Shown here: one piece after another, positions 1 to 9,812 of the stretch | Position numbering within the stretch: position 1 is the first letter of the stretch | Layout of the letters: each line of letters starts with the position of its first letter | Source: RFXV01 sp038150465 | GTDB lineage: Bacteria > Bacteroidota > Bacteroidia > Flavobacteriales > Schleiferiaceae | DNA length: 64,000 bases | Reading direction: 5' to 3' | Assembly: GCA_038150465.1 (NCBI GenBank) | Contig: JAYOTP010000003.1 | Location: 50,176-114,175, forward strand | The notes under the pieces: model-generated | Seen by the model: the letters and a program-made list of their open reading frames with translations, nothing else | Databases searched by the model: none | Told to the model about the DNA's origin: nothing | Program-made: the position numbers and the translations under genes

Positions 1-35
1 GAACGACCCCAATGGCATTCAGCGTATAGCAGAAC

Positions 36-59
36 AAAAAAAAGGCCCGTGAAGGGCCT
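36..59 (-). terminator. Rho-independent terminator after the TonB gene
   Basis: On the minus strand a 6-base-pair stem (AGGCCC / GGGCCT, 54-59 with 43-48) with a 5-base loop is followed directly by a run of eight T (36-43). It lies about 22 bases past the stop of the TonB gene and closes that transcription unit. Confidence 0.85.
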
Positions 60-81
60 GAGTTTTATGAATACTGCCTGT

Positions 82-789
82 CTACTGCAGACGGAAATTG
101 ATCGGCACGGTGTACGACATCCGTACGGCACGACCGCTCTGTTTTGCAGGCTTGAGTTTGGGAAGTTTGCCCACTACATCCACCGCAGACTTATCCAGCA
201 TCTTATCGACGCCTCGGGCCACCTCCACATTGGAGATCTTTCCGTTCTTCTCTACGACGAAACTGACGAATACCCGGCCCTGAACGCCCATCTGCCGGGA
301 CATCTCCGGGTAGTCCACATTCTTGGAAATGAATTTCATCAAGCTGAGCTGGAAGCACTGGAATTTGGCCTCCTCATTCGGTTCGTTCTCGCAACCCGGG
401 AAGACGGGCTTGTTCTCTACGACAGCGAAATTCAGGATCTCATCGGATTCCTCTTCTTCCACTTCAATGATCTCGATGACTTCCTCCTGATCGGTCTCAA
501 TGCTTTCGATCTCGAGTTCTTCCTCAAGTTCCACTTCGTCGGCCACGACTTCGAGGATCTCTGGCGGAGGTGGTGGCGGGGGCGGAGGTGGCTTTTGTTC
601 GCGTTCGGTGATCGGGATCACCTCATCATCAATGGCCACGTCCAGCTGGCCGAGGTCCATGGGGCCGCTTTCATAGGTGCGGTATTCGATCGCTCCGATG
701 GCGATACCCAGCGAAAGGACCAGGCCGAGCAGCAGGAACATCCCACGGCTCTTCTCCAGATCGGCATTCGGATTTTTCTTGAGTTCCAT
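82..789 (-). CDS. Energy transducer TonB
   Basis: Links inner-membrane proton motive force to outer-membrane TonB-dependent receptors. The 235-residue protein has a cytoplasmic N-terminus rich in Lys, one transmembrane anchor at about residues 16-35, a run of ten prolines at 67-76, and a strongly acidic Glu-rich spacer at about 78-120. The last ~85 residues form a TonB C-terminal domain (YPEMSRQMGVQGRVFVSFVV and a typical MSYTVPINFRLQ end). This single-anchor, short-spacer form is the usual one in Bacteroidota, which carry many paralogues, so the cognate receptor cannot be named. The receptor at 12852-15146 is one candidate. It is last in the minus-strand run ruvA-sprA-gcvH-vanZ-tonB, about 38 bases after the VanZ-like gene. 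Confidence 0.93.
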   Translation of the reverse strand: MELKKNPNADLEKSRGMFLLLGLVLSLGIAIGAIEYRTYESGPMDLGQLDVAIDDEVIPITEREQKPPPPPPPPPPEILEVVADEVELEEELEIESIETDQEEVIEIIEVEEEESDEILNFAVVENKPVFPGCENEPNEEAKFQCFQLSLMKFISKNVDYPEMSRQMGVQGRVFVSFVVEKNGKISNVEVARGVDKMLDKSAVDVVGKLPKLKPAKQSGRAVRMSYTVPINFRLQ

Positions 790-827
790 TATCTCAATTC
801 AAATTGGCTTCTAAAGTACAAAAAGCA

Positions 828-1250
828 TCAGGTCTCCGAAGACCCGATAAAGCGGCGATGGACGGCCCGCATCAGACCGAAACCAGCAAGTGCTCCGAAG
901 GTATTTGCTGCAAAATCTTCCCAGGTCCCGGTTCGGTCGATCGCAACGGTCTCCTGCAAGATCTCCAGAATGCCCCCAGCCGCTGTTCCCAGTCCGACCA
1001 GAAGCCATTGGTTCACTTTTTTGGGCGGGCGGTAGCTGAAATTCCATCCGATCAGCCCCATGTAATAGAGCACATAGATGGTGAAGTACATGCCTCCGTG
1101 GAGCAGCAGATCCTTGAAGGACAAAAGGAAACTCGGGATCTCACGTCCCCGGATCAAACTGAAATAGGTGATGGTCAGCCCCCAGGCAAAACCGGGCAGG
1201 AAGCCAAGGACTTTTTGAAACCCGCTGGATCTAACCCACCAACTCTCCAT
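828..1250 (-). CDS. VanZ-like small membrane protein
   Basis: A protein of about 140 residues with four predicted hydrophobic segments and the VanZ-family arrangement: an early TM, a charged SLIRGRE loop, a conserved LLHGGMYFTIYVLYY helix, and a late helix with GGILEILQE followed by a TWEDFAANTFGALAG helix. VanZ gives low-level teicoplanin resistance in enterococci, but most bacterial relatives have no known role and I assign none. I chose the ATG at 1250, which overlaps the end of gcvH by 20 bases; an upstream ATG at 1262 is also possible. The gcvH-vanZ-tonB order is translationally coupled. It is not good evidence of drug resistance. Confidence 0.8.
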   Translation of the reverse strand: MESWWVRSSGFQKVLGFLPGFAWGLTITYFSLIRGREIPSFLLSFKDLLLHGGMYFTIYVLYYMGLIGWNFSYRPPKKVNQWLLVGLGTAAGGILEILQETVAIDRTGTWEDFAANTFGALAGFGLMRAVHRRFIGSSET

Positions 1251-1608
1251 AGGCGCTGGCATCCATCAATTCGTCAAGCGCACTGGGATCGTCCATCCGG
1301 ACCTTGATGATCCAACCTTCTCCGTAGGGATCCGAATTGATCTTTTCCGGGTCGGATTCCAACTCTTCATTGAAGGAGATGATCTCACCGCCAACAGGCA
1401 TGAAGAGATCGCTCACCGTTTTTACCGCCTCGATCGAGCCGAACACCTCGTCTTTTCCCATGGTTTCGCCCTCGGTCTCCACCTCTACAAAAACAATATC
1501 GCCCAATTCGCCCTGGGCGAAGTCGGAGATTCCAATGACGGCCGTATCGCCTTCGACGCGGACCCATTCGTGTTCTTTGCTGTAGCGCAGGTCTTCAGGG
1601 ATGTTCAT
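1231..1608 (-). CDS. gcvH: Glycine cleavage system H protein
   Basis: Lipoyl carrier that shuttles the aminomethyl group between the P, T and L proteins of the glycine cleavage complex in the cytoplasm. At 125 residues it has the family's normal length. The lipoylation site is Lys63 in the motif GSIEAVKTVSDLF, and the N-terminal LRYSKEHEWVRVEGDTAVIGISDFAQGELGDIVFVE hairpin is canonical. The P and T proteins are not in the window. The gene lies 51 bases after sprA on the same strand. In that gap a sequence one base off the TAnnTTTG consensus (CACTTTTG on the minus strand) may give it a promoter of its own. Confidence 0.97.
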   Translation of the reverse strand: MNIPEDLRYSKEHEWVRVEGDTAVIGISDFAQGELGDIVFVEVETEGETMGKDEVFGSIEAVKTVSDLFMPVGGEIISFNEELESDPEKINSDPYGEGWIIKVRMDDPSALDELMDASAYGELVG

Positions 1609-1659
1609 CTGGTCTGTTTTAGAGAGGACAAAAGTGCAGAATTATCATCAAGAGAAAAA

Positions 1660-4600
1660 CTATTGACCCAGATTCAACCGCACGCTGATCCCGGCATTCA
1701 CATTGGAGGTCGGGAAGGCGGTTGAGATCTTGTACTCACTGATGTTGTGGTCGTAGAAGAACTTGGCGGTCACCCGTGGAGTAAGGACGTAATCCGCCGA
1801 GAATTTGATGTTCACGATGCGCTGGCCCGCATTGACCTGATCCAGATTCTCCACAATGCGCCGCACCACGGTGATGTTGTCCCGTATGGAGAGATCGACC
1901 TTGAGTTCGAGATTGCTCTGCACGGCCTTTTTCGCCGCACCGACCCGAATGAAGTTGAAGCGAATGTCTTTGATGATATAGCCCAGGCCGACCACGTATT
2001 CCACGCCCTTGATCTCAGAGACCTGATTGTTCGACAGACTCAGGCCGATGTTGCGGTCCATCTTGTAGTCGAAGCGGACCGATACGCTGTTCTTCATCCG
2101 GACATTCACTCCGATCAGCGGAGAGAATTGCTCGGTCAGGCTGATCTGGTTGATCAGGGTCTCGAACATGAAGTCTCCGTTGATGTTTCTCGGATTGCTT
2201 CCAGGCTGGGCGAGCAATGAATCCATGTACGCCAGGTTGGTGGTATAGCTCTGTACGCTGTAGGTGGAGCTGTAGGTGTGGCTGAGGGTGAAGGTCTGGA
2301 ATTGGTCCCTGAACCAAGCGTATTTCATCAGACCGTCATAGCTGACCGACCAGTTCGGGATGGGCACGCGTTTCTTCCATTCCAGACCGTAGTTGCTTGC
2401 ATCATTGCCGGTATAGGCCGCCAGGAAGGCCGGTATCAATACATTCTGGCTGATCAGTGAATAACCGTCATATCCGAAATTGGTCGAATCGGCGGAACCG
2501 ATGATCTCGGCCGCGTAGTTCGGGTCGCGCGCTGCCCGATCCTGCGCCAGTCTTCTGGAGATCTCCATTCGGTTGTCCAGGAATTGCTGGAAGACCTTGG
2601 AGCTGTACAAAGGTGCACTGGAACGGTCCCAGGCCGTGGGGATGGCGAAAAAGGAGATATTGTAGTTCCCGGTGACGTTCTTGTTCTGCTCGGTGAAATT
2701 GTCCAGGTTCTCATCAAATCGCCAGAAGGAGTTCATGTTCTCCGCGTCGCTCAGAGTGGCGGTGATGTCGATGCGCAGGTCCTGCCAGGGTTCCACCTGT
2801 GCCCGCAGATTCATGCTTTCACTTCGCGTTCGGGTAAAGGGATTGTTCTGGTACGGACTCGTTGTCAGCCAGCCATTCCGGGCCGCCTGTACGCGGACAT
2901 CGTTTTCGGAAAGGTCGTCCGGAGGTTGCAGCCCCATGGCGAAGCCGAATCCAGGTGCCCAATTGTTCCCTGGGCTCGTTCCAAAGTGCTCAGGACGCGG
3001 AAGGAAGCCCGGCAGTCCGGTGCCCTCCGTAAGCTGATAGGTGCCGCTCACACTGCGCAGGCCCATGCCCACCCGAAGCATGCCCTTGAGGATCTTTTCT
3101 GCCACAGATTCCTTGGTGCTGTCCTGCTCCTCCTGCTTGTCGTCCGAAGGTCCGCCACGGGGCATCCGCCGGCGCACCGGCCCCCTCGAATTCCGCCTGC
3201 CCATGCCCTGTCCGTTGATCTTCTGCAGATAGGGGATCTTGTTGTAGAGGTTGACGAAGTTCAGCTGGGCCGAACCATTGATCGTGGCGCTGTTCTGCAC
3301 CGTGCTCCCTAAGCGCAAGGTGTCGCTGGCTGCATTGAGGGCCACCTGCGAGTTGGTCATCCAGTTCAGGGTGCCTGCATAGCGCACATCGGAAGTGATC
3401 CAGTCAGTGGCGGGGAGTTTGTCAAAGGGCAACTGATAGCTCAGGTTGACACTCTGCTGAAACTGCGTGGGACGGCCACCGGCCCAAAAACTCTCTTTGA
3501 TGCTTGCTTGGACCGAATCGGCAGATGCCGGACCATACAATTCGTCCACCCGCGTATTGGCCGTTGCCGTATAATCGAAGGTGATGGCTTTGGTCAGATT
3601 CCAGGCCAGGTCGTACTGACGCCTCATGGTGAAGGCCTTGTTGTAGGTCGTAGGCAGTTCAAAGGAGAGGTTGTCGGTGTTCCGTTGTTTGTTCTCCTGA
3701 TACATGCGGTTGACCTCGGTACGGAAGGTGAAGCTGCTGGGGTAGAAGTAAAAGTTGAAGTCCCGAAGCAGGGCCCACCAATCCGATTGGAACAAAGGCA
3801 CTTCGTAGAAAGGCTCCACAGACTCGGGCTTGGTCTGGTATTGATACTGGAAGTTCGCCTTGTGATCTATCCGCCGGTCGAATTCGGTATTGATGTCTCT
3901 TCGGAACTGTTCATTGAAGGAATAGCCCACGGTGAAATTCTCCACATCGTAGACCTGAGGCGGGCGTTTGGAGCCCGGATCGCGGTTGCGCCCCACATTC
4001 GTGAAGTTGATGCCCCTTCTTTGTGTGTAGTCTTGAGTGATCTGCTTGAGCTTTTGCCGTTCCTCGTTGGTTTCCAGGTTGGCCAGCGCATCGTCAAATT
4101 CTATATCCGGATCGAGCGGATTGAACATCGGGTCTTTCCATTCCTCGGCGATCCCAAAGTAGAAGGGGATCCGCAGGCGTGCAGATTCACCAAAGAACTT
4201 CCCCAGTTCAAAATTGGACTGTAAGTCATACCCATAGATGGTTTCCTGCTGCCGTTCAGTCGGCCCCTGGTCCAGGGTTCCGAAGCCGAGGGTACTCATC
4301 CTTCCGGAGAGGGCCACATTTCCAAAGTCTGCGAGTTTGGCGGTCATTCGGGCATTGGCCGCCCATCCACCGCGCTGATCGAAATCGGTCAGGCGCAGCT
4401 CGTTGATCCACACTTCTGCGCATTTGGACAAGCCATCGTCCCCATCACCCGAGATCTGCTTTTTGGGATTCCGGATGCCGATCATGATCGTACGGATGTT
4501 GCTCAGATTCGGCGCACCGATCACAGAGATGCTTCTCCCGTCCCTGTTGAGCGTGAATCGGTCGTTGATACCGAGGTTCGGGTTGTCTCTGATCTTCTGA

Positions 4601-7600
4601 TCTCGCTCGAGCTTGGTGTCTTTCAGGTCGTTGAAATCAAAATTGAATTCATTTGTCTCCGGCCAGATCTTCTCCGGAATGCTGGCGCCCCAGTTGGTGA
4701 CCTTCATTGGGATCTCGTACTCGTAGTAGTTCTGATTGTAATCGCTGCCCAGACGCACGAAGATGCTGAGGTCGTTGTCGCGAAGCGGACGATTGTCTCC
4801 GGCCTCGGCGTGCACGAACATCTTCAGTCTTTTGAACATGCGCATGTCCATGCTCAGGTTTCGGAATACCGCCCGGGCATCACCATCCAAAAGCTCGCAG
4901 ACCCGAAGAGAAAGCGATTGCTCGTTCTGCTGCTGCAGGGAGGCGGTGCCGAAGAGGACCTGTCGGTCGATCCCCGGAGGAAGGACGTAGGGGATCGGAG
5001 TTCGCGATCCGTTCTCTTCGAGATTCACCGCATTCACTTCAAAGACGGTGTTGCTGCCTTCATCGGTGGGTACATCTTCCCGGATCCCATCCAGGGAGAA
5101 GCGGTAGCGTCGCCATTCTCCGCGCACCAGATCCATCGCGGCGAAGCGCAGGACCACAGGCTGCTCAAAATCGGTCAGGAACATGCGCATGAAGCGAATG
5201 GAGCGGAAGTCATTGATCGGACCCACGCGTTTGTCGGGAAAGAAAATGGGGATCTTGAACTGATACCAGGTGGCCGAGCCGATCTGCCCGTTGGGCAGCT
5301 CGATGCCCGTAGCGGTGAATCGGTCGGTGATGTGGTTCTGACCTACGACCATGTCCTCGGGCCGGATGCTCACCTTGTACTGATAGTAGCTCTCCGTTTT
5401 GCTCATGGTCTGGTCCCGGTTCAGGTCCTCCATATCGGGCAGCTGAGTGGCCGACTGAGGGAAGCCGTTCACTTGCTGAGTGGAGGAGTTGTCCTGCGGG
5501 TTGTTGAAGAGTTTGTACCGATCCAGTATGCTGCCATTCGATGCGTCGTAGTCGGCGGAGAGGTAGTATTTGAAATTGTCTCCGGAAGGGTCTGCCGCTG
5601 CCGCCTGGTAGGCTCCTGTGCCCTGTCCGATATTGGCCGCGATCCGGCTCAGATAGCTGAGCGAACTGTCCACGGACCAGTTGGTTTCCTGTGCATCGTT
5701 GAGTCCATCCAGACCCACGTCCTGATTCACTCGAGAGGCCGGATTGTTGTCAAATGCGGCAACAAGCGGTTGGTTCCTTGGCACGTAACCCCAGACGGTC
5801 GAATCCACTACGGAGGGATCGCCTGTGGGCGACATTCCGTTTTCGAACATCTGTCGTCCATCCTTCAAAATGTCTTCAGAGACCGAGCCCAGATTGAAAT
5901 ACAGATCGCCTCCTTTCAATGAAGGATCTTCCATGAAGGGATCCATGATCCAGAATTGGATGTATTCGATGTTCTGCTCTTCAAAATTGTTGGTCTGCAG
6001 CGAACGCATGATCCCGCCCCAGCGCGATTCAGGTGAGCGCAAGGCGCCATCCTGGTCGATGCCCGCCGAATAGGCAGAGGGTGCCACATCGAAATTGTAG
6101 GGTCCGCGTTCAGCTGGATAATAGGCCACATCCATCATTGCGATGTTTCGCGGCTGCGAGGCATCCAGCTGCCGGTTGGGGTACACCTCACGCACCAGGA
6201 CCTGCCGAACGTATTGCCCGGAGGTCTGATTCGGATCTCCTGAAATATTGGAAGGCGTGTTGCCGTCGTTGTTGTAAAAGGTCGGGTCGATGGTGTACCA
6301 GGCCAGACGCGCTCGGTTGAAGTTGTAGGCGTTGGAGTTGTTCAGCAGCCCCTCAGAAAATAGCCCACCCTGCCCGGACGGCGTGCTCGCCAGCACCCAT
6401 GCATTGGGGTTTCGGATGTCGATCATCGTCTGCGCACTCTCAAAGTCGTCGATGTAGGTGGTCGGTTCGTCACCGATGCGGATGCCTCTCGGCGAGCCTG
6501 GGATCAGGTGCGCCCATTCGCCCTGAAAGCTGATGTCCGAGGGTTCTTTGGTGTCCAGAAAGGGGATCCGGTCCACAAAACGCGTCAGATATGGGGCATC
6601 GTCATTGAACTGCCCATTGAGTCCGATCAGGGTGTTGGAGATGGGTTCTTCACCCAGATTGACCTTTTGCGTCAGCGGCCGCTCTGTGAGGTTCACTACG
6701 GTTGCTCCAAGATTGAGTTTGTCTGAGAATTTGTACTCGGCATCCAGCCCGACATAGGTCTTCGTCTGGAAATTGAACATGGCGTTGTTCTCAAAGTCCA
6801 CCTTGATCGGCATCCCCGAAGCCAATATGCCGTCGTTGATGATCTTGACACGGCCCAGAGTATAATCCACAGTGTAGTCGACATTTTCAGTCAACATCGT
6901 TCCGCCTGCGGTGACGCGGACACTTCCCTGTGGAACGTTGTAGGCGCCCAGCGGGATCTCGCTTCCGCCCGCCGACTTGTATTGCCCGCGCAGCAGGAAT
7001 TTGTTGAGTTGCGTCTGATTCTGTGCCTTGAATCGGGTAGAATCGTACAGTTCCTGAAAGACATAACGCTCTCGGTCCTGCGGATCGGTCAGCTTGTTGG
7101 TCAGGTTCGAACCGAAGGGTTCGAGTACCGGGAAGATGATGCGTCCGTTCTGAGGGAAGATGGTGCGGTTGGGGATGAAATCGAAGAAACCGTCTCCGCC
7201 CGGAACCGGATCGTTGTTGTTGTTGAGTTTGTCCACGTCCATCACCCGGATCAGCAATTGATCGTTCAGGTTGCCCTTGGGCAGAAAGGGAATGGGCACC
7301 CCGGTCTCGTCGTTCATGTAGAGCACGTGCAGGCGGAAGTCCTCCTGATTCAACTGATAGGCATTCAGACTGTAGACGTTTTTCATCATCAGATCCCAGA
7401 TCGGGGTCTTGACGTTGAGGATGGCGCTCTTGAGCATCTTGGTCACCAGGGTCTGTGGCGCATTGATCCCGTCGTTGGAAAATTCACCGACCTGATAGAT
7501 CCGGCCGTTCATGGTGTACTGGAAGGCCACGGCCAGCACTTCATCCTGATTCAGCGCTTGGTTCAGTGTGATGAAACCGAGCTGTGGATCGAAGCGGTAT

Positions 7601-9000
7601 TCATTCGGATTCAGTTTGCGGGCATTGGCCAGTTCAATGAATTCAGTGGCTTCCTCATAGCCGGCCGAGTTCAGCAGGGCGTTGGCCTGAGAGATGTCGC
7701 GAATGCCGGGCAGATCCTGAGACAGACTGGTCGGGTTCAGTCGGTTGTTGCCGTTGGTGGGCGGGGTGCTGTTCTCCGGATTGGGGCTTGGCCCGGGAAA
7801 GATGGATGGACCGGGGAGGGCATTGGCTGAATTCCGGTAAGATCCGTTCTCATTCTCTCCAAGGTCCATGAAGGCCAGGATGTTGCGAACGTTCTGGGTG
7901 GAATTTCGCCGGTTGGTCACCCAGACCTCGATACGCGTGATCTGTATTTGTGAGGTGATGATCGGCAGGTTCCTCAGGGCACGTTCGTAGTTGTTGCGGA
8001 AGTATTGGCTCAGGAAGTAGTGCCTGTTGGCCTCGTACTGATCGCCCCAGACTTCGAAGTCCGTAGCCGTGGAGCCGCCCTGTACATTGATGGAATTCGA
8101 CTGGCTGCGCTGTTCAGAGAAAACCCCCGTGAGTGTCAGTTTGCCGAACTGGAATTGCCCCTTGATCCCGAACAGGCTTTGCGCTCCCTGTATCAAACTG
8201 TTGGAAGTGGGCAGGCTGACATTGCCCAGTTCGATCTTCTTGATGATGTCGTCTTCCTGACCTTCGAACTCCAGCTTCATGGTGTTCTCAAAGGCGAAGG
8301 TGGCCTCGGTGTCGTAGTTGGTCTTCAGTTTCAGGCGTTCGCCGATCTTCCCTGTGACATTCATTTGAATGCGCTGATCGAAATTGAAGTTGAAGATCTT
8401 CTGATTGACCACCGGAAGGTTGGGGTTCTTGATCCGCTGAAAGCGCAGACCGAAGGTCAGTTCTGCAGATCCCTGAGGCGTGATCTGGATCACATTCGAT
8501 CCAAAGACCGTGGCGAAAAGACGGCTGTTCACATTGATGTCTGGGATCAGACTCTTCATATCCGATCTTCCATCCGAGTCTTTTGTCGTTGTTCCAAGTC
8601 CATCGTCAACTGAACCCGGACCCGAGCCTGTTTTGCTGCCCCAGTAGTTGCGCATCTGCTCATCAAAAACAAAAGCCCGATACTCTTCGGGCGTCATCAG
8701 CATGGGTGGAGAGATGATCAGGTCACCGATCTTCCGCGTCACCACATATTGGCCGGTCACCGGGTCGTAGAGCACATCGAGCGAGCCGGGCGTTTTCAGG
8801 AACAGACCGCCGCTCTGCCCACCCGTAAATGGATAGGGGAGGTCCTCTGAAGGATCATTGGTATCCGGAGGCGCCCAGTGGGCTTGCATTTTTCCCAGAG
8901 GCATGCGTTCCAGTTCCCTGCCAGGGACAAAGGACATGCTGAGGATCAGAATGATCCCGAGACAAAGCGAATGGAACCAAGGGAAGTTCGATCGGCCCAC
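1660..9000 (-). CDS. sprA: SprA, type IX secretion outer-membrane translocon
   Basis: The very large beta-barrel channel through which type IX secretion (T9SS) cargo crosses the outer membrane. The 2446-residue length matches the known size of SprA/Sov proteins (about 2400). After a signal peptide (hydrophobic stretch near residues 9-24) the protein is a long series of beta-strand repeats rich in Asn, Gln, Arg and aromatic residues. It has family phrases such as TFGLRFQRIKNPNLPVVNQ near residue 180 and ends in short amphipathic strands (VNAGISVRLNLGQ). The start codon is GTG, placed right before the signal peptide. The ruvA stop lies 5 bases upstream, so the two are probably co-transcribed. 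Two cargo proteins with matching sorting domains are encoded at 62105-63064 and 63171-63878. Confidence 0.97.
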   Translation of the reverse strand: MGRSNFPWFHSLCLGIILILSMSFVPGRELERMPLGKMQAHWAPPDTNDPSEDLPYPFTGGQSGGLFLKTPGSLDVLYDPVTGQYVVTRKIGDLIISPPMLMTPEEYRAFVFDEQMRNYWGSKTGSGPGSVDDGLGTTTKDSDGRSDMKSLIPDINVNSRLFATVFGSNVIQITPQGSAELTFGLRFQRIKNPNLPVVNQKIFNFNFDQRIQMNVTGKIGERLKLKTNYDTEATFAFENTMKLEFEGQEDDIIKKIELGNVSLPTSNSLIQGAQSLFGIKGQFQFGKLTLTGVFSEQRSQSNSINVQGGSTATDFEVWGDQYEANRHYFLSQYFRNNYERALRNLPIITSQIQITRIEVWVTNRRNSTQNVRNILAFMDLGENENGSYRNSANALPGPSIFPGPSPNPENSTPPTNGNNRLNPTSLSQDLPGIRDISQANALLNSAGYEEATEFIELANARKLNPNEYRFDPQLGFITLNQALNQDEVLAVAFQYTMNGRIYQVGEFSNDGINAPQTLVTKMLKSAILNVKTPIWDLMMKNVYSLNAYQLNQEDFRLHVLYMNDETGVPIPFLPKGNLNDQLLIRVMDVDKLNNNNDPVPGGDGFFDFIPNRTIFPQNGRIIFPVLEPFGSNLTNKLTDPQDRERYVFQELYDSTRFKAQNQTQLNKFLLRGQYKSAGGSEIPLGAYNVPQGSVRVTAGGTMLTENVDYTVDYTLGRVKIINDGILASGMPIKVDFENNAMFNFQTKTYVGLDAEYKFSDKLNLGATVVNLTERPLTQKVNLGEEPISNTLIGLNGQFNDDAPYLTRFVDRIPFLDTKEPSDISFQGEWAHLIPGSPRGIRIGDEPTTYIDDFESAQTMIDIRNPNAWVLASTPSGQGGLFSEGLLNNSNAYNFNRARLAWYTIDPTFYNNDGNTPSNISGDPNQTSGQYVRQVLVREVYPNRQLDASQPRNIAMMDVAYYPAERGPYNFDVAPSAYSAGIDQDGALRSPESRWGGIMRSLQTNNFEEQNIEYIQFWIMDPFMEDPSLKGGDLYFNLGSVSEDILKDGRQMFENGMSPTGDPSVVDSTVWGYVPRNQPLVAAFDNNPASRVNQDVGLDGLNDAQETNWSVDSSLSYLSRIAANIGQGTGAYQAAAADPSGDNFKYYLSADYDASNGSILDRYKLFNNPQDNSSTQQVNGFPQSATQLPDMEDLNRDQTMSKTESYYQYKVSIRPEDMVVGQNHITDRFTATGIELPNGQIGSATWYQFKIPIFFPDKRVGPINDFRSIRFMRMFLTDFEQPVVLRFAAMDLVRGEWRRYRFSLDGIREDVPTDEGSNTVFEVNAVNLEENGSRTPIPYVLPPGIDRQVLFGTASLQQQNEQSLSLRVCELLDGDARAVFRNLSMDMRMFKRLKMFVHAEAGDNRPLRDNDLSIFVRLGSDYNQNYYEYEIPMKVTNWGASIPEKIWPETNEFNFDFNDLKDTKLERDQKIRDNPNLGINDRFTLNRDGRSISVIGAPNLSNIRTIMIGIRNPKKQISGDGDDGLSKCAEVWINELRLTDFDQRGGWAANARMTAKLADFGNVALSGRMSTLGFGTLDQGPTERQQETIYGYDLQSNFELGKFFGESARLRIPFYFGIAEEWKDPMFNPLDPDIEFDDALANLETNEERQKLKQITQDYTQRRGINFTNVGRNRDPGSKRPPQVYDVENFTVGYSFNEQFRRDINTEFDRRIDHKANFQYQYQTKPESVEPFYEVPLFQSDWWALLRDFNFYFYPSSFTFRTEVNRMYQENKQRNTDNLSFELPTTYNKAFTMRRQYDLAWNLTKAITFDYTATANTRVDELYGPASADSVQASIKESFWAGGRPTQFQQSVNLSYQLPFDKLPATDWITSDVRYAGTLNWMTNSQVALNAASDTLRLGSTVQNSATINGSAQLNFVNLYNKIPYLQKINGQGMGRRNSRGPVRRRMPRGGPSDDKQEEQDSTKESVAEKILKGMLRVGMGLRSVSGTYQLTEGTGLPGFLPRPEHFGTSPGNNWAPGFGFAMGLQPPDDLSENDVRVQAARNGWLTTSPYQNNPFTRTRSESMNLRAQVEPWQDLRIDITATLSDAENMNSFWRFDENLDNFTEQNKNVTGNYNISFFAIPTAWDRSSAPLYSSKVFQQFLDNRMEISRRLAQDRAARDPNYAAEIIGSADSTNFGYDGYSLISQNVLIPAFLAAYTGNDASNYGLEWKKRVPIPNWSVSYDGLMKYAWFRDQFQTFTLSHTYSSTYSVQSYTTNLAYMDSLLAQPGSNPRNINGDFMFETLINQISLTEQFSPLIGVNVRMKNSVSVRFDYKMDRNIGLSLSNNQVSEIKGVEYVVGLGYIIKDIRFNFIRVGAAKKAVQSNLELKVDLSIRDNITVVRRIVENLDQVNAGQRIVNIKFSADYVLTPRVTAKFFYDHNISEYKISTAFPTSNVNAGISVRLNLGQ

Positions 9001-9005
9001 CTGAT

Positions 9006-9581
9006 CTATAGATTTTGCAAGGCCTTTTTGATCAGGCCCTCCACCTCTTCATCGGGTTGTTCCTGACGAACCTTTTGCAGGGCTTTCTCCGCCGCCTGAC
9101 GATTGTACCCCAAGACCACCAAAGCCTGCAGGGCTTCGGCCATTGGATCGGCCGGACCAGAGGTCGTCAGGGCAAAGTCCTCGGCCGTGACTTTGTCGCG
9201 CAGGTCCACGATCAGTCGCTGAGCGGTCTTGGCACCGACGCCTTTCACCGATTTGAAGGTCATCACATCACCGGACTGGATCGCAGAATTCACCTCTGAG
9301 GCACTGAGCGAGGAAAGGATGAGACGCGCTGTATTCGGCCCGATGCCCGAAACGGACAAGAGCAAACGGAACACTTTGCGCTCGGCTTTCGCCGTGAATC
9401 CAAAGAGCAGTTGGGCATCTTCCCGATAGACAGGATGCACATAGATGAGCTTTTCTTCGCCCTCGATCAATTCGCCATAGGTCTGCAGGCTGATGTGCAG
9501 CGCATAGCCGACGCCGGCACATTCCACGATGGCTTCCGCCGGACTCAGATCCGTTATGGTCCCTCTTAGGTAATCGAACAT
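9006..9581 (-). CDS. ruvA: Holliday junction branch migration protein RuvA
   Basis: Tetrameric DNA-binding subunit that targets the RuvB motor to Holliday junctions. The 191-residue protein has the N-terminal OB fold (MFDYLRGTITDLSPAEAIVE), the central pair of helix-hairpin-helix motifs (VSGIGPNTARLILSSL and VKGVGAKTAQRLIVDLRDKV), and the C-terminal three-helix RuvB-binding domain. The open frame extends 115 codons further upstream, but homology begins at the ATG at 9581 and the upstream part is intergenic. A perfect -7 element lies 36 bases before this ATG. ruvB and ruvC are not in the window. sprA follows immediately. Confidence 0.97.
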   Translation of the reverse strand: MFDYLRGTITDLSPAEAIVECAGVGYALHISLQTYGELIEGEEKLIYVHPVYREDAQLLFGFTAKAERKVFRLLLSVSGIGPNTARLILSSLSASEVNSAIQSGDVMTFKSVKGVGAKTAQRLIVDLRDKVTAEDFALTTSGPADPMAEALQALVVLGYNRQAAEKALQKVRQEQPDEEVEGLIKKALQNL

Positions 9582-9617
9582 CAGGTCAGGTCTTGGTTCG
9601 GACCATTGATGAAACGC

Positions 9618-9625
9618 CAAAAATA
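9618..9625 (-). promoter_or_regulatory. -7 promoter element for ruvA-sprA
   Basis: The minus strand reads TATTTTTG, a perfect match to the Bacteroidota -7 consensus TAnnTTTG, 36 bases upstream of the ruvA ATG in the divergent gap 9582-9812. No clear TTTG -33 box is seen at the expected distance. Confidence 0.55.
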
Positions 9626-9747
9626 GAACAATCATATACGGAGTGTGAAAAATTAAAACATTGAGCATCAGTAAGCTACATCGAGCCTGAGGTGCTGGTT
9701 GAGAATTGGAGGCTGGAAGACGTCTTTTTTCTGGCGTGAATGATCCA

Positions 9748-9777
9748 TTTGCCTCTCGCACCATTGGTCTATTTTTC
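9748..9777 (+). promoter_or_regulatory. Candidate promoter for the polyprenyl synthase gene
   Basis: TTTG at 9748-9751, an 18-base spacer, then TATTTTTC at 9770-9777 (seven of eight matches to TAnnTTTG). It lies 35 bases before the start codon at 9813. The rest of the 231-base gap shows no other feature. Confidence 0.45.
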
Positions 9778-9812
9778 ATTGCACTTCCCTGCTGATTGTA
9801 CCTTCGCCGAGA

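Noticed and set aside
828..1250. VanZ-like gene as a glycopeptide resistance determinant
   Set aside because: Family membership alone does not indicate resistance; no other van gene is nearby and the organism is Gram-negative, with an outer membrane that already excludes these drugs.
4810..5922. 370-codon plus-strand frame inside sprA
   Set aside because: sprA is a clear full-length gene with homology throughout; the frame has no domain and is a by-product of its codon bias.
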